A DNA stretch of 64,000 nucleotides from Faecalibacillus faecis (GCF_003024675.1 NZ_PYLP01000011.1:1-64000), one strand, 5' to 3'; shown: positions 1 through 9,590, numbered from the stretch's first letter. Translations and numbers: made by a program. Notes: generated by a model not told the origin, from the letters alone.

Positions 1-125
1 GCATACCGAAAACAAGGCATAGAATAGATGGGCGTAGGAATCCACCAGTAGCAAAAGGAAAAGCTGGATTTGTGACCACTAATCACTGAATCCAGCCCCT
101 GTAGTATAGGGAATTCCTTTTCCAT
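1..125 (+). mobile_element. Possible right end of an IS200/IS605-type (TnpB) element, cut by window edge
   Basis: Frame 3 is open from the window edge to a TGA at 87-89 and would encode a short basic C-terminal tail. It is followed, and partly overlapped, by nested hairpins. GCTGGATT at 63-70 pairs with AATCCAGC at 89-96, with GTGA (72-75) and TCAC (83-86) pairing inside. A second small hairpin, CCCT/AGGG, lies at 97-111. AAAAGGAA (54-61) is complementary to TTCCTTTT (114-121). A coding tail running into a hairpin-rich end is typical of tnpB genes whose guide RNA overlaps the element's right end. The rest of the gene is outside the window, so this call is inference from structure only. It could instead be the end of an unrelated transcript. 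Confidence 0.33.
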
Positions 126-254
126 CGTTACAATAATGATAGGATAATATGAGATAAAAAACAACTGAAAAATTTAAAAAAATGATAAATTTTATTAGGT
201 GCCTTTTGCGCTTTTTTTCATGTACAATTTTAATAAGATAAGCATAATAATAAA

Positions 255-295
255 GGCACAAACTTAAGAAATAAAATCTTTCTTAAGTTCATGCC
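255..295. repeat. Strong inverted repeat in the 5' intergenic stretch
   Basis: AACTTAAGAAA (261-271) and TTTCTTAAGTT (279-289) form a perfect 11-bp stem with a 7-nt loop. An outer GGCA (255-258)/TGCC (292-295) pair extends it past a 2-nt mismatch. There is no following T-run on either strand, so it is not an ordinary terminator. It lies between the putative IS end and the 3' end of the first aldo/keto reductase. I saw no gene in 126-427: the reading frame on the minus strand here starts at TTG without a ribosome binding site. Confidence 0.55.
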
Positions 296-427
296 ATTGT
301 GAGAACTACGTCCCACTATTTTCTTACATATTTTAAATATAAACCTAATTTCATTAAGAAATCACTTTGTTTTATTTATATAGAGCTAACAACTTACACT
401 ATCACGCATGCTATAAACTTTTCTCCA

Positions 428-2116
<1,689 letters not shown>

Positions 2117-2124
<8 letters not shown>

Positions 2125-2965
2125 GAATTTTTAATCCCATTAAACGTGTTTCGTTGGCAGGATCTTCAGGATTATGAGATGGTTTGTTTGTATCTAAGGC
2201 TTGCATTTCTTTCATTTCTTCATCTGTTAATTCAAAGTCAAAGATATCAATGTTTCCTTTCATTCTTTCTTCATTTGTAGATTTAGGTAAAGAAATAACT
2301 CCTTCTTGATAAATCCATCTTAAGATAATTTGACCGGCATTTTTGTTATATTTTTTAGCTAATGAAACAATTGTTTCATTTTCTAATAAATCTTTATTTC
2401 CATGTCCTAATGGATACCATGCTTCTAATCGAATATCATTTTCAGCCATCACTTTTCTTAATTCTTTTTGTTGAACAAATGGGTTAAATTCTACTTGGTT
2501 GACCGCTGGCATTACCGTCATACCATCTTTAAATTTATTCCATAAGTTCACAGTAATATTAGAAATACCAATAGATTTGATTTTACCTGCTTGATACGCT
2601 TCTTCTAAAGCTTTCCAAGCTCCTAAATAATCACCATAAGGTTGATGTAATAAATAAAGATCAATATAATCTACTCCTAATAATTTCATAGAAGTTTCAA
2701 TACCTTTTTTGGCATTTTCATAACCATAATCTTGTAACCATAATTTAGAAGTAATAAAGATTTCTGAACGATCAATACCACTATCTTTAATTGCTTTTCC
2801 TACATCACTTTCATTGCAGTAACCAGCAGCTGTATCAATATGACGATATCCTGCTTTTAAAGCAGTTAAAGTTGCATCATAAGTAGGTCCATCATTAGGA
2901 ATCATGAAGACTCCAAATCCTACTGCAGGGATTGTTTGTTTATTATTTAATTCAAATGTTTTCAT
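2117..2965 (-). CDS. Aldo/keto reductase, AKR5-like (paralogue 3)
   Basis: A 282-residue aldo/keto reductase and the first gene of its operon, with the usual tetrad (IDTAAGYCNE, TSKLW, LLHQP). The ATG at 2965 is preferred over an in-frame TTG at 2980: the GGAGGAG ribosome binding site lies between them at ideal spacing, inside what would be the longer N-terminus. Upstream are a promoter (2992-3021) and the 21-bp palindrome at 3039-3059, so expression is probably under the LysR-type regulator encoded at 5247. Confidence 0.93.
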
Positions 2966-2991
2966 TATTATCTCCTCCAATTTCTATCTTT

Positions 2992-3021
2992 ATTTTAGTT
3001 TTAAATTCTATAAATGTACAA
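2992..3021 (-). promoter_or_regulatory. Promoter of the three-reductase operon
   Basis: On the minus strand a TTGTAC -35 (3016-3021), an 18-bp spacer and a TAAAAT -10 (2992-2997) precede the reductase gene. The start point would be near 2985. The same arrangement (TTGTAC, 18 bp, TACAAT) occurs before the reductase at 4680. The two promoters also share an ATTGATATTGTAC stretch, so they look like duplicated copies. Confidence 0.6.
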
Positions 3022-3038
3022 TATCAATAGTGCATGTT

Positions 3039-3059
3039 AGTATAACTGGAAGTTATACT
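3039..3059. promoter_or_regulatory. Palindromic operator, probable LysR-type binding site (copy 1)
   Basis: AGTATAACT (3039-3047) and AGTTATACT (3051-3059) form a perfect 9-bp inverted repeat with a 3-bp spacer. Its centre lies about 64 bp upstream of the predicted start point, the usual place of a LysR-type recognition site. The core TATAACT-N3-AGTTATA recurs at 4753-4769 and, with a changed base, at 5195-5217. It also contains the stop codon of the EFR1-like gene. Confidence 0.7.
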
Positions 3060-3817
3060 TGTTGGTTTGCTTCAATAATATCTTTTAGACTTACTTTTTC
3101 ATGTCTATAACGAGCATTAGGATTGGCGTCTTTCAATTTTGTGATGATGGCCTTTGATGGACAGTTTTGTGCACATGCTAAGCAAAATTCACAAGTATTT
3201 TGTTTTCTTTTAGCCTTTTTATCTTCAACATAAAATAGACCTCTTGGACACACCTTTGTACAAATACCACAGCCAACACATTTATCAGTTACCATAATTT
3301 GTTCACCATTAATGAGTTCTGGATTTTTCACAAAGATTTCTTTGGCAGAAGCATGGAAATCTCTTCCTGCCTGTGTTGCTTTAGGAATTTCTTCTTTTTT
3401 ATTTTGGATATCTTGAAGTGTTTGTTGAATTTGTTGTTCAACATTTTTATCCATTGTCCTTTGTTCATTCATATCAAAGGATGGTAAGTAATTATCTACC
3501 ATTAAAATAGAATGAATATAATTTACGTGTCTTCCTTTTTCTTCTAATAAACGTGCTATACATTCAGGAGCATCTGTGACATCTTTTCCATAAGTTAAAA
3601 TCAAATAGAAATAATCTGTTTCAAATGTTGCCTTTTCTAAAAACTCTAAAACAATTTGTGGTGCTTCTCCGGCATAAACAGGATAAACAATTCCAATTTT
3701 TTCATCTTTAAAATTTAAGTTTTCTTGATGTAAGACTTGAGGAATACTGATGGGCGTTTCTTCAATTTGTCTAGCCACATACAAACTATTCCCTGTACCT
3801 GTAAAGTAAAATAACAT
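3053..3817 (-). CDS. EFR1-like flavodoxin/ferredoxin protein
   Basis: A 254-residue cytoplasmic electron carrier. The N-terminal half is flavodoxin-like: it opens with FYFTGTGNSLYVA, an FMN phosphate loop, and has a PVYAGEAPQIV segment. The C-terminal third carries two [4Fe-4S] motifs, CVGCGICTKVCP and CEFCLACAQNCP. This layout is that of EFR1-family ferredoxins. It lies 14 bases downstream of the reductase at 3832-4680 and in the same direction, so the two are probably cotranscribed. It may pass electrons between ferredoxin/flavin pools and a partner. A direct role with the reductases, which use NAD(P)H, is only inferred from position. Confidence 0.88.
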   Translation of the reverse strand: MLFYFTGTGNSLYVARQIEETPISIPQVLHQENLNFKDEKIGIVYPVYAGEAPQIVLEFLEKATFETDYFYLILTYGKDVTDAPECIARLLEEKGRHVNYIHSILMVDNYLPSFDMNEQRTMDKNVEQQIQQTLQDIQNKKEEIPKATQAGRDFHASAKEIFVKNPELINGEQIMVTDKCVGCGICTKVCPRGLFYVEDKKAKRKQNTCEFCLACAQNCPSKAIITKLKDANPNARYRHEKVSLKDIIEANQQV

Positions 3818-3831
3818 ATTCCTTTCTCCTT

Positions 3832-4680
3832 TTAATCATGTATTTTATATTTATTAAGCCATTTTGCGGTCATATAATTTTGATGATCAATAATTTCACT
3901 ATAACCTAAATCAAGCTGTTCTATTTGTTTTTTATCTTCTTCATCTAACTGAAAATCAAAAATATCTATATTTTCTTGCATACGATCTAAATGTGTGGTT
4001 TTAGGAATGGCAATAATGTGATTTTCTAGATGCCATCTTAGAATAATTTGTGAAACTGATTTTTGATGTTTTTTCGCAATATCTAATAACATTGGATGAT
4101 GAAAGATATCGCGTTGTCCTTCATTTAAAGGGCCCCATGCTTCTAACAGACAATCACATTGTTTTAAAACACATTTTTGATTTTTTTGTTGATAGAAGGG
4201 ATGAAACTCAAGTTGATTGATCATAGGGTGTATCAAACTATTCATATAAAGATCCATGAATCTTTCTGGTGAAAAGTTACAAACACCAATTGCTTTGATT
4301 TTGCCTTGTTGATAAAGTTCTTCCATAGCTTTCCATGAGCCATAATAATCACCATAAGGTTGATGAATTAAATAAAGATCTAAATAATCAACTCCTAAGT
4401 TTTCTAATGATTGATGAAATGCCTGTAACGTATTTTCATAACCGGCATCTTGAACCCATACCTTTGTTGTCAAATAGATTTCTTCTCTTTTAAGTTTTGA
4501 TTCTTTAATGGCTTCCCCTATTTCTTTTTCATTTTGATAAGAAGCGGCTGTATCAATCAAACGATAACCTGCTTCAAAGGCTTTTAAAACACATTCTTTT
4601 GTTTGTTTAGGAGGTATATGTAAAGTACCGTATCCTAACATCGGTAGTTGATAACCATTAGCCAAAGTTATATATTCCAT
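3832..4680 (-). CDS. Aldo/keto reductase, AKR5-like (paralogue 4)
   Basis: A 282-residue aldo/keto reductase with its own promoter. The tetrad residues are all present (IDTAASYQNE, TTKVW, LIHQP). The ATG at 4680 is chosen because the GGAGGAA ribosome binding site lies just upstream and would be inside the protein if the in-frame ATG at 4695 were used. It carries an unusual Cys-rich stretch (KCVLKQCDCLL) in place of the canonical helix before LEAWGP. It is followed by the EFR1-like gene and preceded by a copy of the LysR-type operator. Confidence 0.93.
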   Translation of the reverse strand: MEYITLANGYQLPMLGYGTLHIPPKQTKECVLKAFEAGYRLIDTAASYQNEKEIGEAIKESKLKREEIYLTTKVWVQDAGYENTLQAFHQSLENLGVDYLDLYLIHQPYGDYYGSWKAMEELYQQGKIKAIGVCNFSPERFMDLYMNSLIHPMINQLEFHPFYQQKNQKCVLKQCDCLLEAWGPLNEGQRDIFHHPMLLDIAKKHQKSVSQIILRWHLENHIIAIPKTTHLDRMQENIDIFDFQLDEEDKKQIEQLDLGYSEIIDHQNYMTAKWLNKYKIHD

Positions 4681-4703
4681 ATTTTGTTCCTCCATACATC
4701 TTT

Positions 4704-4733
4704 ATTGTAGATTTCAAAGAAACAAAAGTACAA
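4704..4733 (-). promoter_or_regulatory. Promoter of reductase 4 / EFR1-like operon
   Basis: TTGTAC (4728-4733), an 18-bp spacer and TACAAT (4704-4709) on the minus strand, with a start point near 4697. It has the same spacing and the same ATTGATATTGTAC context as the promoter at 2992-3021. Confidence 0.6.
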
Positions 4734-4752
4734 TATCAATAAAGCATCTTAC

Positions 4753-4769
4753 TATAACTGTCAGTTATA
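4753..4769. promoter_or_regulatory. Palindromic operator, probable LysR-type binding site (copy 2)
   Basis: TATAACT (4753-4759) and AGTTATA (4763-4769) are separated by 3 bp. The centre is about 64 bp upstream of the predicted start point, the same geometry as copy 1. Here too one half-site supplies a stop codon, that of the broken flavodoxin-family gene. Confidence 0.7.
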
Positions 4770-5184
4770 CAAAAAAGCTATCCAAAGATAGTTTTTTACC
4801 AAATATTGCCATAAAATTCCAACCTTCATCATTTTTATCAAAGGACGTATTATATAGAAAAACAACTAAGGTCGCATTGGCAGAGACATAATAATCAGGT
4901 GTTCCAACGACAAGTCCATCTGCCTCTTCAAACTTTTGATCATCAATCGCATTGACACAATCATCAAAGATACAATGACCTAATCTTGCTTTACATGACA
5001 TACAGGCAATACATCCACGAATATCCTTATTTCCAACATACTCAATTTCACTTTCAATATCTTCTTGATCAAAGATTTTAACCATTTCATCGAGGGCAAT
5101 CTTTGTATTTTTTCTTGGACGAGGGCTTCCACTAATTATTAATATTTTTATTTTAATATATGCATTAAAAAAGCACATTATCAT
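4765..5184 (-). pseudogene. Remnant of a flavodoxin-family NAD(P)H-dependent oxidoreductase
   Basis: The frame encodes the start of an iron-sulfur-flavoprotein/NAD(P)H:FMN reductase: ILIISGSPR is the flavin loop, then CxxC-type residues (CIACMSCK) and GTPDYYVSANATL. It is about 139 residues long, whereas relatives usually have 180-200. After FMAIFGKK the frame runs straight through a terminator hairpin (4771-4797) and stops in the operator. At the 5' end, the place where an ATG-AAA-ATA start would be expected reads ATA-AAA-ATA, and the upstream ATGs have no good ribosome binding site. I read this as a gene damaged at both ends. A short functional product is not excluded. Confidence 0.6.
4771..4797. 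terminator. Intrinsic terminator inside the flavodoxin remnant's 3' end
   Basis: CTATC (4778-4782) and GATAG (4787-4791) flank a CAAA loop, with A6 on one side and T6 on the other. It can work in both directions. On the minus strand it stops transcription just before the next promoter, yet the reading frame of the remnant passes through it. Confidence 0.65.
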
Positions 5185-5194
5185 TCAATTGTCT

Positions 5195-5217
5195 CACTAT
5201 AACTCAAAGTCATAGTG
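5195..5217. promoter_or_regulatory. Palindromic operator, probable LysR-type binding site (copy 3, autoregulatory)
   Basis: CACTATAACT (5195-5204) and AGTCATAGTG (5208-5217) form a 10-bp inverted repeat with one mismatch and a 3-bp spacer. It lies between the LysR gene and the divergent flavodoxin remnant. A TATAAT -10 for the LysR gene follows at 5221-5226, so the operator overlaps the likely -35 region. This fits the usual self-repression of LysR genes. Confidence 0.65.
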
Positions 5218-5246
5218 TGTTATAATAACGAAAAGGACGTGAAACT

Positions 5247-6119
5247 ATGATTGAATTTAACCAACTTGAACATCTTGTATCCATTGCGAAAAATAAAACC
5301 ATTTCAAAAGCTGCTGAAGAATTGTTGATTTCTCAACCAGGACTTACAAGATCTATGCAAAGATTAGAAGATGATTTAGGACTTTCTTTATTTAATCGTA
5401 AGAAAAATAAAATTGAATTGAATGAAAATGGAAAACTTGCGGTAGAATTTGCACAAAATTTACTTGATGGACGAGAAGAAATGATTAAAGAACTTACAAA
5501 ACTAAGTCAAAATCATATTTCTTTTGGTTCTTGTGCACCAGCTCCTTTATGGGGTGTTGAATATGCTTTATTAAATAATACAGAATCCCAAATTGAAAGT
5601 ACCCTAGTTCAAGATGAAAAGACATTAATTGAAGGTCTAGAAAAAGGAGATTATTCTTTAATCGTTTTACATCATCCTTTACAAGATAAAAAATATATTT
5701 CACAAGAATTTTTAAATGAATCTCTTTATTTATCTGTTCCCCCAGCACATCCTTTAGCACCTTTTAAAGAAATATCTTTTTCTGATTTAAACGGTCAAAG
5801 TGTTTTACTTCTTACACGTATTGGTTTTTGGAATAAAGTTTGTCAACGTATGATTCCTGAATCACATCTTTTATTTCAAGACGATCCTTCTGTTTTTAAT
5901 GAACTTACCAAGATGTCCGCTTTACCTAATTTTAGAAGTGATATTACAATTCAAATAGAAGAAGCAGAAGATAATCGTATTTTAATTCCAATTACCGATA
6001 ATGAAGCACATGTCAGTTATTATGCGATTTATCCAAAAGACAAAAGAAATTTATTTAAATCTATCATTAAACAAATCAAAGATATTGATTGGAAAAAGAC
6101 AAAAGAGCTATCTAAATGA
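5247..6119 (+). CDS. LysR-family transcriptional regulator
   Basis: A 290-residue DNA-binding regulator. Residues 1-60 form the winged helix-turn-helix (FNQLEHLVSIAKNKTISKAA, then SQPGLTRSMQRLEDDLG). The rest is a periplasmic-binding-protein-like effector domain. A ribosome binding site (AAAGGACG) lies upstream of the ATG. It stands divergent to the flavodoxin remnant and next to the reductase operons. The shared palindrome upstream of itself and of two reductase promoters makes it the likely local regulator: activator of the reductases, repressor of itself. The effector is unknown. Confidence 0.92.
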   Translation: MIEFNQLEHLVSIAKNKTISKAAEELLISQPGLTRSMQRLEDDLGLSLFNRKKNKIELNENGKLAVEFAQNLLDGREEMIKELTKLSQNHISFGSCAPAPLWGVEYALLNNTESQIESTLVQDEKTLIEGLEKGDYSLIVLHHPLQDKKYISQEFLNESLYLSVPPAHPLAPFKEISFSDLNGQSVLLLTRIGFWNKVCQRMIPESHLLFQDDPSVFNELTKMSALPNFRSDITIQIEEAEDNRILIPITDNEAHVSYYAIYPKDKRNLFKSIIKQIKDIDWKKTKELSK

Positions 6120-6125
6120 TAGCTC
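6105..6125. terminator. Hairpin between convergent genes
   Basis: GAGCTATC (6105-6112) and GATAGCTC (6118-6125) pair around the LysR stop codon. On the minus strand a short U-run follows, so it probably ends the WYL-regulator transcript. The plus-strand tail is a poor U-tract. Confidence 0.55.
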
Positions 6126-7111
6126 TACTTATATTGTATAAACATTTTTTCAATTCTTTTTTTCATTTTCTCTTGTAAAGAATAAGGTTTAATAACTTTT
6201 ACATGATCTTGCAACATCATGAGCCAACCAATCAAACCATCAGAAATAAGAACATCTTCTATAGTAAGATGATAGCGATTTTCAAAGTCTTTTTTAACAG
6301 GATGATCTTGTCCAAATTGATCAATGACTTCTCTTAAAACCACTTCATCAAAACTAATTTCAAGTGTATCCTTTTGTCCTGAAACATACATATTTATATG
6401 ATCAACTTCTTGTTCTAAATCAAATTGTTCCCCTTCTTCAAAAGGGCTTTTATGATTTCTTACAAGACGCATACGATCAAGACGATAAATAGAGAGTTTA
6501 TCAGGACGTTGGTTAAAATAACCTAAAACATAGTATTTAGAATCTCTTTGAATCAATTTATAAGGAGAAATAATATAGAATTCATTATTTTCTTTATGAT
6601 TTCCATGATTATGCGCAATTTCTACAAACTTATTTCTTTTAATTTCATAACTTACATATTTAAAATAAATATTTTTCTTTTCATGAATTGCTTTAATGAC
6701 GGTTGTCATATTTAAAAGCAGATCATAATTTCTTGGTTGATTTTTTCTTGGTTGATTTTGAATACGTGAAAGTTGTTTGCTTGAACTTAAAGTTTGTAAT
6801 TTTGTGAGTAAAGCATTCACTTCATCTTCATTTAAATCATTATTGAAAAGCACACTGTCCCATAGATATTGAAATTGTCCATCATTGAAAAATTCTTCAT
6901 CAATACTATAACCTTTACGATGTTTAGTTTTAATGATTTCTTTTTGATAAACATATTTTGATAATTCATTAATATTTCTAATAGCTTGATAAACTGTTTT
7001 AACATCAACTTTAATTTGATATTTTTCTTCAAGTTGCCCTTTTATTTCAATAGCAGGTATATAATCTAATGATTCTTTAATAATAAGATATGTGTAATAG
7101 AGTCTGTCCAT
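6125..7111 (-). CDS. WYL-domain transcriptional regulator
   Basis: A 328-residue protein of the YafY/WYL class. The first 60 residues form a helix-turn-helix (IPAIEIKGQLEEKY, then VDVKTVYQAIRNI). The middle holds a WYL core (IYFKYVSYE, then YIISPYKLIQRDSKYYVLGYF and LSIYRLDRM), a ligand- or nucleic-acid-sensing module. The C-terminal extension is typical. A good ribosome binding site (AGGAG) precedes the ATG. It lies 9 bases downstream of the unknown gene at 7121-7753, so the two form an operon. WYL proteins often control stress or defence genes, but no such target is visible here. Confidence 0.88.
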   Translation of the reverse strand: MDRLYYTYLIIKESLDYIPAIEIKGQLEEKYQIKVDVKTVYQAIRNINELSKYVYQKEIIKTKHRKGYSIDEEFFNDGQFQYLWDSVLFNNDLNEDEVNALLTKLQTLSSSKQLSRIQNQPRKNQPRNYDLLLNMTTVIKAIHEKKNIYFKYVSYEIKRNKFVEIAHNHGNHKENNEFYIISPYKLIQRDSKYYVLGYFNQRPDKLSIYRLDRMRLVRNHKSPFEEGEQFDLEQEVDHINMYVSGQKDTLEISFDEVVLREVIDQFGQDHPVKKDFENRYHLTIEDVLISDGLIGWLMMLQDHVKVIKPYSLQEKMKKRIEKMFIQYK

Positions 7112-7120
7112 AATTTTCTC

Positions 7121-7753
7121 CTATCTTGCATAGTTAAGTGAATATGTCTTGTCTTTATGATACAACATTTCATAACGATATGGTGAATAATTATAAAGAG
7201 ATTTTTCAAAGCGTTTAAATGATTCATCTATTGTAACAAATGGTAAGTGTAGATAAGCTTGTTTGTATTGTTTTTCCAATAGAAGAATAAGACTTGCATA
7301 GTAATGTGTTTGTTCATCACTTAACATTTTATAATTTGTCATTCCTAAAATCACTTTATTTAATTGATTCATTTTAAAAGTAAGTAAATGTCTTAATAAA
7401 CAATAGGTTTCTAAATTAAAACTACTTTTATCTAAAATATAATAAAATAAATTATATTTATATTCGACCAAAGGACGAAAATGTTGATGAATAAGAATAT
7501 TCATCATAATAAGATGATATTCCATTTCATTATAAGATAAACTACAATCAATATATCTTTTAATTGTTGTAAACAACCATAATTGAAGATCTTTTCTTTT
7601 ATTCAATTTTCTTTTTAACTGAGAAACATCTAAACATTTATTCATTAAATCATAAATATCTTGTTGATAAACACCTTCACTATGAATTAATAAATATGTT
7701 TTTACCTCCATAATAGATGCATCTGTCATTTGTTCATAACTTCTTGCAAACAT
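7121..7753 (-). CDS. Conserved-looking protein of unknown function, WYL-regulator partner
   Basis: About 210 residues, mostly helical by composition, Tyr- and Leu-rich, with no signal peptide or membrane segment. I do not recognise the family. The repeating helical pattern (LQLWLFTTIKRY, LETYCLLRHLLTF, HYYASLILLLEKQYKQAYLHL) resembles TPR-like or Rgg-type regulator C-terminal domains. The start at 7753 is preferred over the ATG at 7762, which directly abuts the AAAGGGG ribosome binding site. It is cotranscribed with the WYL regulator, so a shared regulatory or sensing role is plausible but unproven. Confidence 0.72.
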   Translation of the reverse strand: MFARSYEQMTDASIMEVKTYLLIHSEGVYQQDIYDLMNKCLDVSQLKRKLNKRKDLQLWLFTTIKRYIDCSLSYNEMEYHLIMMNILIHQHFRPLVEYKYNLFYYILDKSSFNLETYCLLRHLLTFKMNQLNKVILGMTNYKMLSDEQTHYYASLILLLEKQYKQAYLHLPFVTIDESFKRFEKSLYNYSPYRYEMLYHKDKTYSLNYAR

Positions 7754-7831
7754 CTTAATCATCCCCTTTTCTTTATCTTTATTATAGGGAATTATTATTT
7801 TTTATGATGAATTTGTATCTATTTTAAAGCC

Positions 7832-7862
7832 AAAAAAAAGGAGTTATTTAACTCCCTTTTTT
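7832..7862 (-). terminator. Terminator after the aminotransferase gene
   Basis: On the minus strand GGAGTT/AACTCC with a 4-nt loop (7840-7855) is followed by eight U. It overlaps the stop codon of the aminotransferase gene. The plus strand has a T-run too, so it may be bidirectional. Confidence 0.85.
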
Positions 7863-9013
7863 TCTAAGAATTTTCTAATTTTTTGTGTTGCCGCTTTAAG
7901 TTCTTCTAAACTATAGGCATAAGAAACACGAATATAACCTTCTCCAGCTTCACCAAAAGCACTTCCTGGAACGCAAGCTACTAACTGATCATTTAATAGT
8001 TCTTCACAGAATTGTTCCGATGTTAAACCTGTTGATTTGATGCATGGGAAAACATAGAAAGCCCCTTGTGGTGTAAATGTTTTAAGTCCCATTTCATTAA
8101 ATGTTTTGACTAAGAAATTTCTTCTTGCAAGATAAGCTTGTCGCATTTTTTCAATTTCTTCGTCACAATGTCTCATTGCTTCAATGGCACCATATTGAGC
8201 ACATGTTGGTGCTGACATAATGACATATTGATGAATCTTTTTCATCATTTTAACAAGATATTCATTAGCAAGAACATAACCTAAACGCCATCCTGTCATC
8301 GCATAAGCTTTTGAAAAACCACTCACTAAAATAACTTGATCTTTGATTTCATCAAAAGATGCAATTGAACAGAATTTATGTTCATAAGAAAGTTCTGCAT
8401 AGATTTCATCAGTTATGATCATAATTCCTGATTCTTTAAAGATAGGCACCAATTTTTCATAGTCTTCTTTTGTCATAAATCCACCTGTTGGATTACTTGG
8501 ATAATTTAAAAGAATGGCCTTTGTTTTTTCATTGATAGCTTCTTTTAAAAGTTCAGGTGTTAATTTAAATTCATTTTCTTCAGTTAAAATAATGTTTCTT
8601 ACTACTCCACCAGCAAGTGCAACACCTGGTGTATAAGCAACATAACTTGGTTGTAATAAAATGACTTCATCACCTGGATTAATAATTGTTCTAAAGGCTA
8701 AATCGATTCCTTCAGATCCCCCAACAGTGACAATACATTGTTCTGGTTTATAATCTAAATCAAATCTTCTTTTTTGATATTTACAAATTTCTTTTCTTAA
8801 TTCTAATAATCCTTGATTTGCAGTATAGAATGTTTTTCCTTTTTCAATTGAATAGATTGCAGCTTCTCTAATTGTCCAAGGGGTTGCAAAATCAGGTTCC
8901 CCTACCCCTAAAGAAATAACACCTTCCATTTGATTGGCAAGATCAAAGAATTTACGAATTCCACTTGGTGGAATATCCTTTACAATAGGATTTACAATTT
9001 TTTCAAAATCCAT
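7844..9013 (-). CDS. PLP-dependent aminotransferase, class I/II
   Basis: A 389-residue fold-type I aminotransferase of the AspC/PatA type. Visible landmarks are SLGVGEPDF, the NYPSNPTGG loop, DEIYAELSY and SGFSKAYAMTGWRLGY, which contains the PLP-binding lysine. The C-terminal RVSYAYS arginine binds the substrate carboxylate. It transfers amino groups between an amino acid (aspartate or an aromatic/branched one) and a 2-oxo acid. Its ATG overlaps the Lrp gene's stop by one base with no ribosome binding site of its own, so translation is probably coupled to lrp. Confidence 0.9.
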   Translation of the reverse strand: MDFEKIVNPIVKDIPPSGIRKFFDLANQMEGVISLGVGEPDFATPWTIREAAIYSIEKGKTFYTANQGLLELRKEICKYQKRRFDLDYKPEQCIVTVGGSEGIDLAFRTIINPGDEVILLQPSYVAYTPGVALAGGVVRNIILTEENEFKLTPELLKEAINEKTKAILLNYPSNPTGGFMTKEDYEKLVPIFKESGIMIITDEIYAELSYEHKFCSIASFDEIKDQVILVSGFSKAYAMTGWRLGYVLANEYLVKMMKKIHQYVIMSAPTCAQYGAIEAMRHCDEEIEKMRQAYLARRNFLVKTFNEMGLKTFTPQGAFYVFPCIKSTGLTSEQFCEELLNDQLVACVPGSAFGEAGEGYIRVSYAYSLEELKAATQKIRKFLEKKGVK

Positions 9014-9504
9014 TATGGAGTTACCAATAATCTTTCTGCTGCATCTTTATTATCATCCTCAACAAGTTTACCCATGTTTTTATATTGTTTTAAAACATAC
9101 ATTGTGGCAGTTCTTTCAATACCTTCAATGACCGCTAAACGACTATTTACAAATTTAGCAACCTCAACCATTGTTTTTCCTTTAACAATTAATAAAAACT
9201 CATAATTTCCCGCTAATAAATACATTGTATCTACTTCTGGAAAATTATAGATTTTTTTTGCAATACGATCATATCCATAATCTCTTTCAGGTTTCGCATT
9301 AACTTGAATCACAGCTGTACACACATCGTGATTTGTTTTATCCCAATTGATCAAAGTATGATAACCATAGATTTTTTTATTTTTTTCTAAATCTTTAATT
9401 GTCTTATCAACATTTTCTTCTGTTTCGTTTAAGGCGGCCGCAAGATCAACGACTTCCATTTTCGCGTTGTTTTCAATTAATGATAAAAGTAAATTTTCAT
9501 CCAT
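9013..9504 (-). CDS. Lrp/AsnC-family transcriptional regulator
   Basis: A 163-residue regulator with an N-terminal helix-turn-helix (MEVVDLAAALNETEENV) and a C-terminal RAM effector domain (VDTMYLLAGNYEFLLIVKGKT) that usually binds amino acids. A strong AGGAGG ribosome binding site lies before the ATG. It forms a two-gene operon with the aminotransferase, which suggests local control of amino-acid metabolism. The effector is not predictable. Confidence 0.88.
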   Translation of the reverse strand: MDENLLLSLIENNAKMEVVDLAAALNETEENVDKTIKDLEKNKKIYGYHTLINWDKTNHDVCTAVIQVNAKPERDYGYDRIAKKIYNFPEVDTMYLLAGNYEFLLIVKGKTMVEVAKFVNSRLAVIEGIERTATMYVLKQYKNMGKLVEDDNKDAAERLLVTP

Positions 9505-9590
9505 ATCCTCTTCCTCCTTATTATGACTCTAATTATATACTAATTTAGAGGTAAGGTAAATTGAATTTTTATTAGAAATAAGAGGAATTG

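Noticed and set aside
79-261. 60-codon frame on the minus strand with a hydrophobic middle
   Set aside because: It begins with TTG, has no ribosome binding site and overlaps the hairpins at the element end. It is most likely chance.
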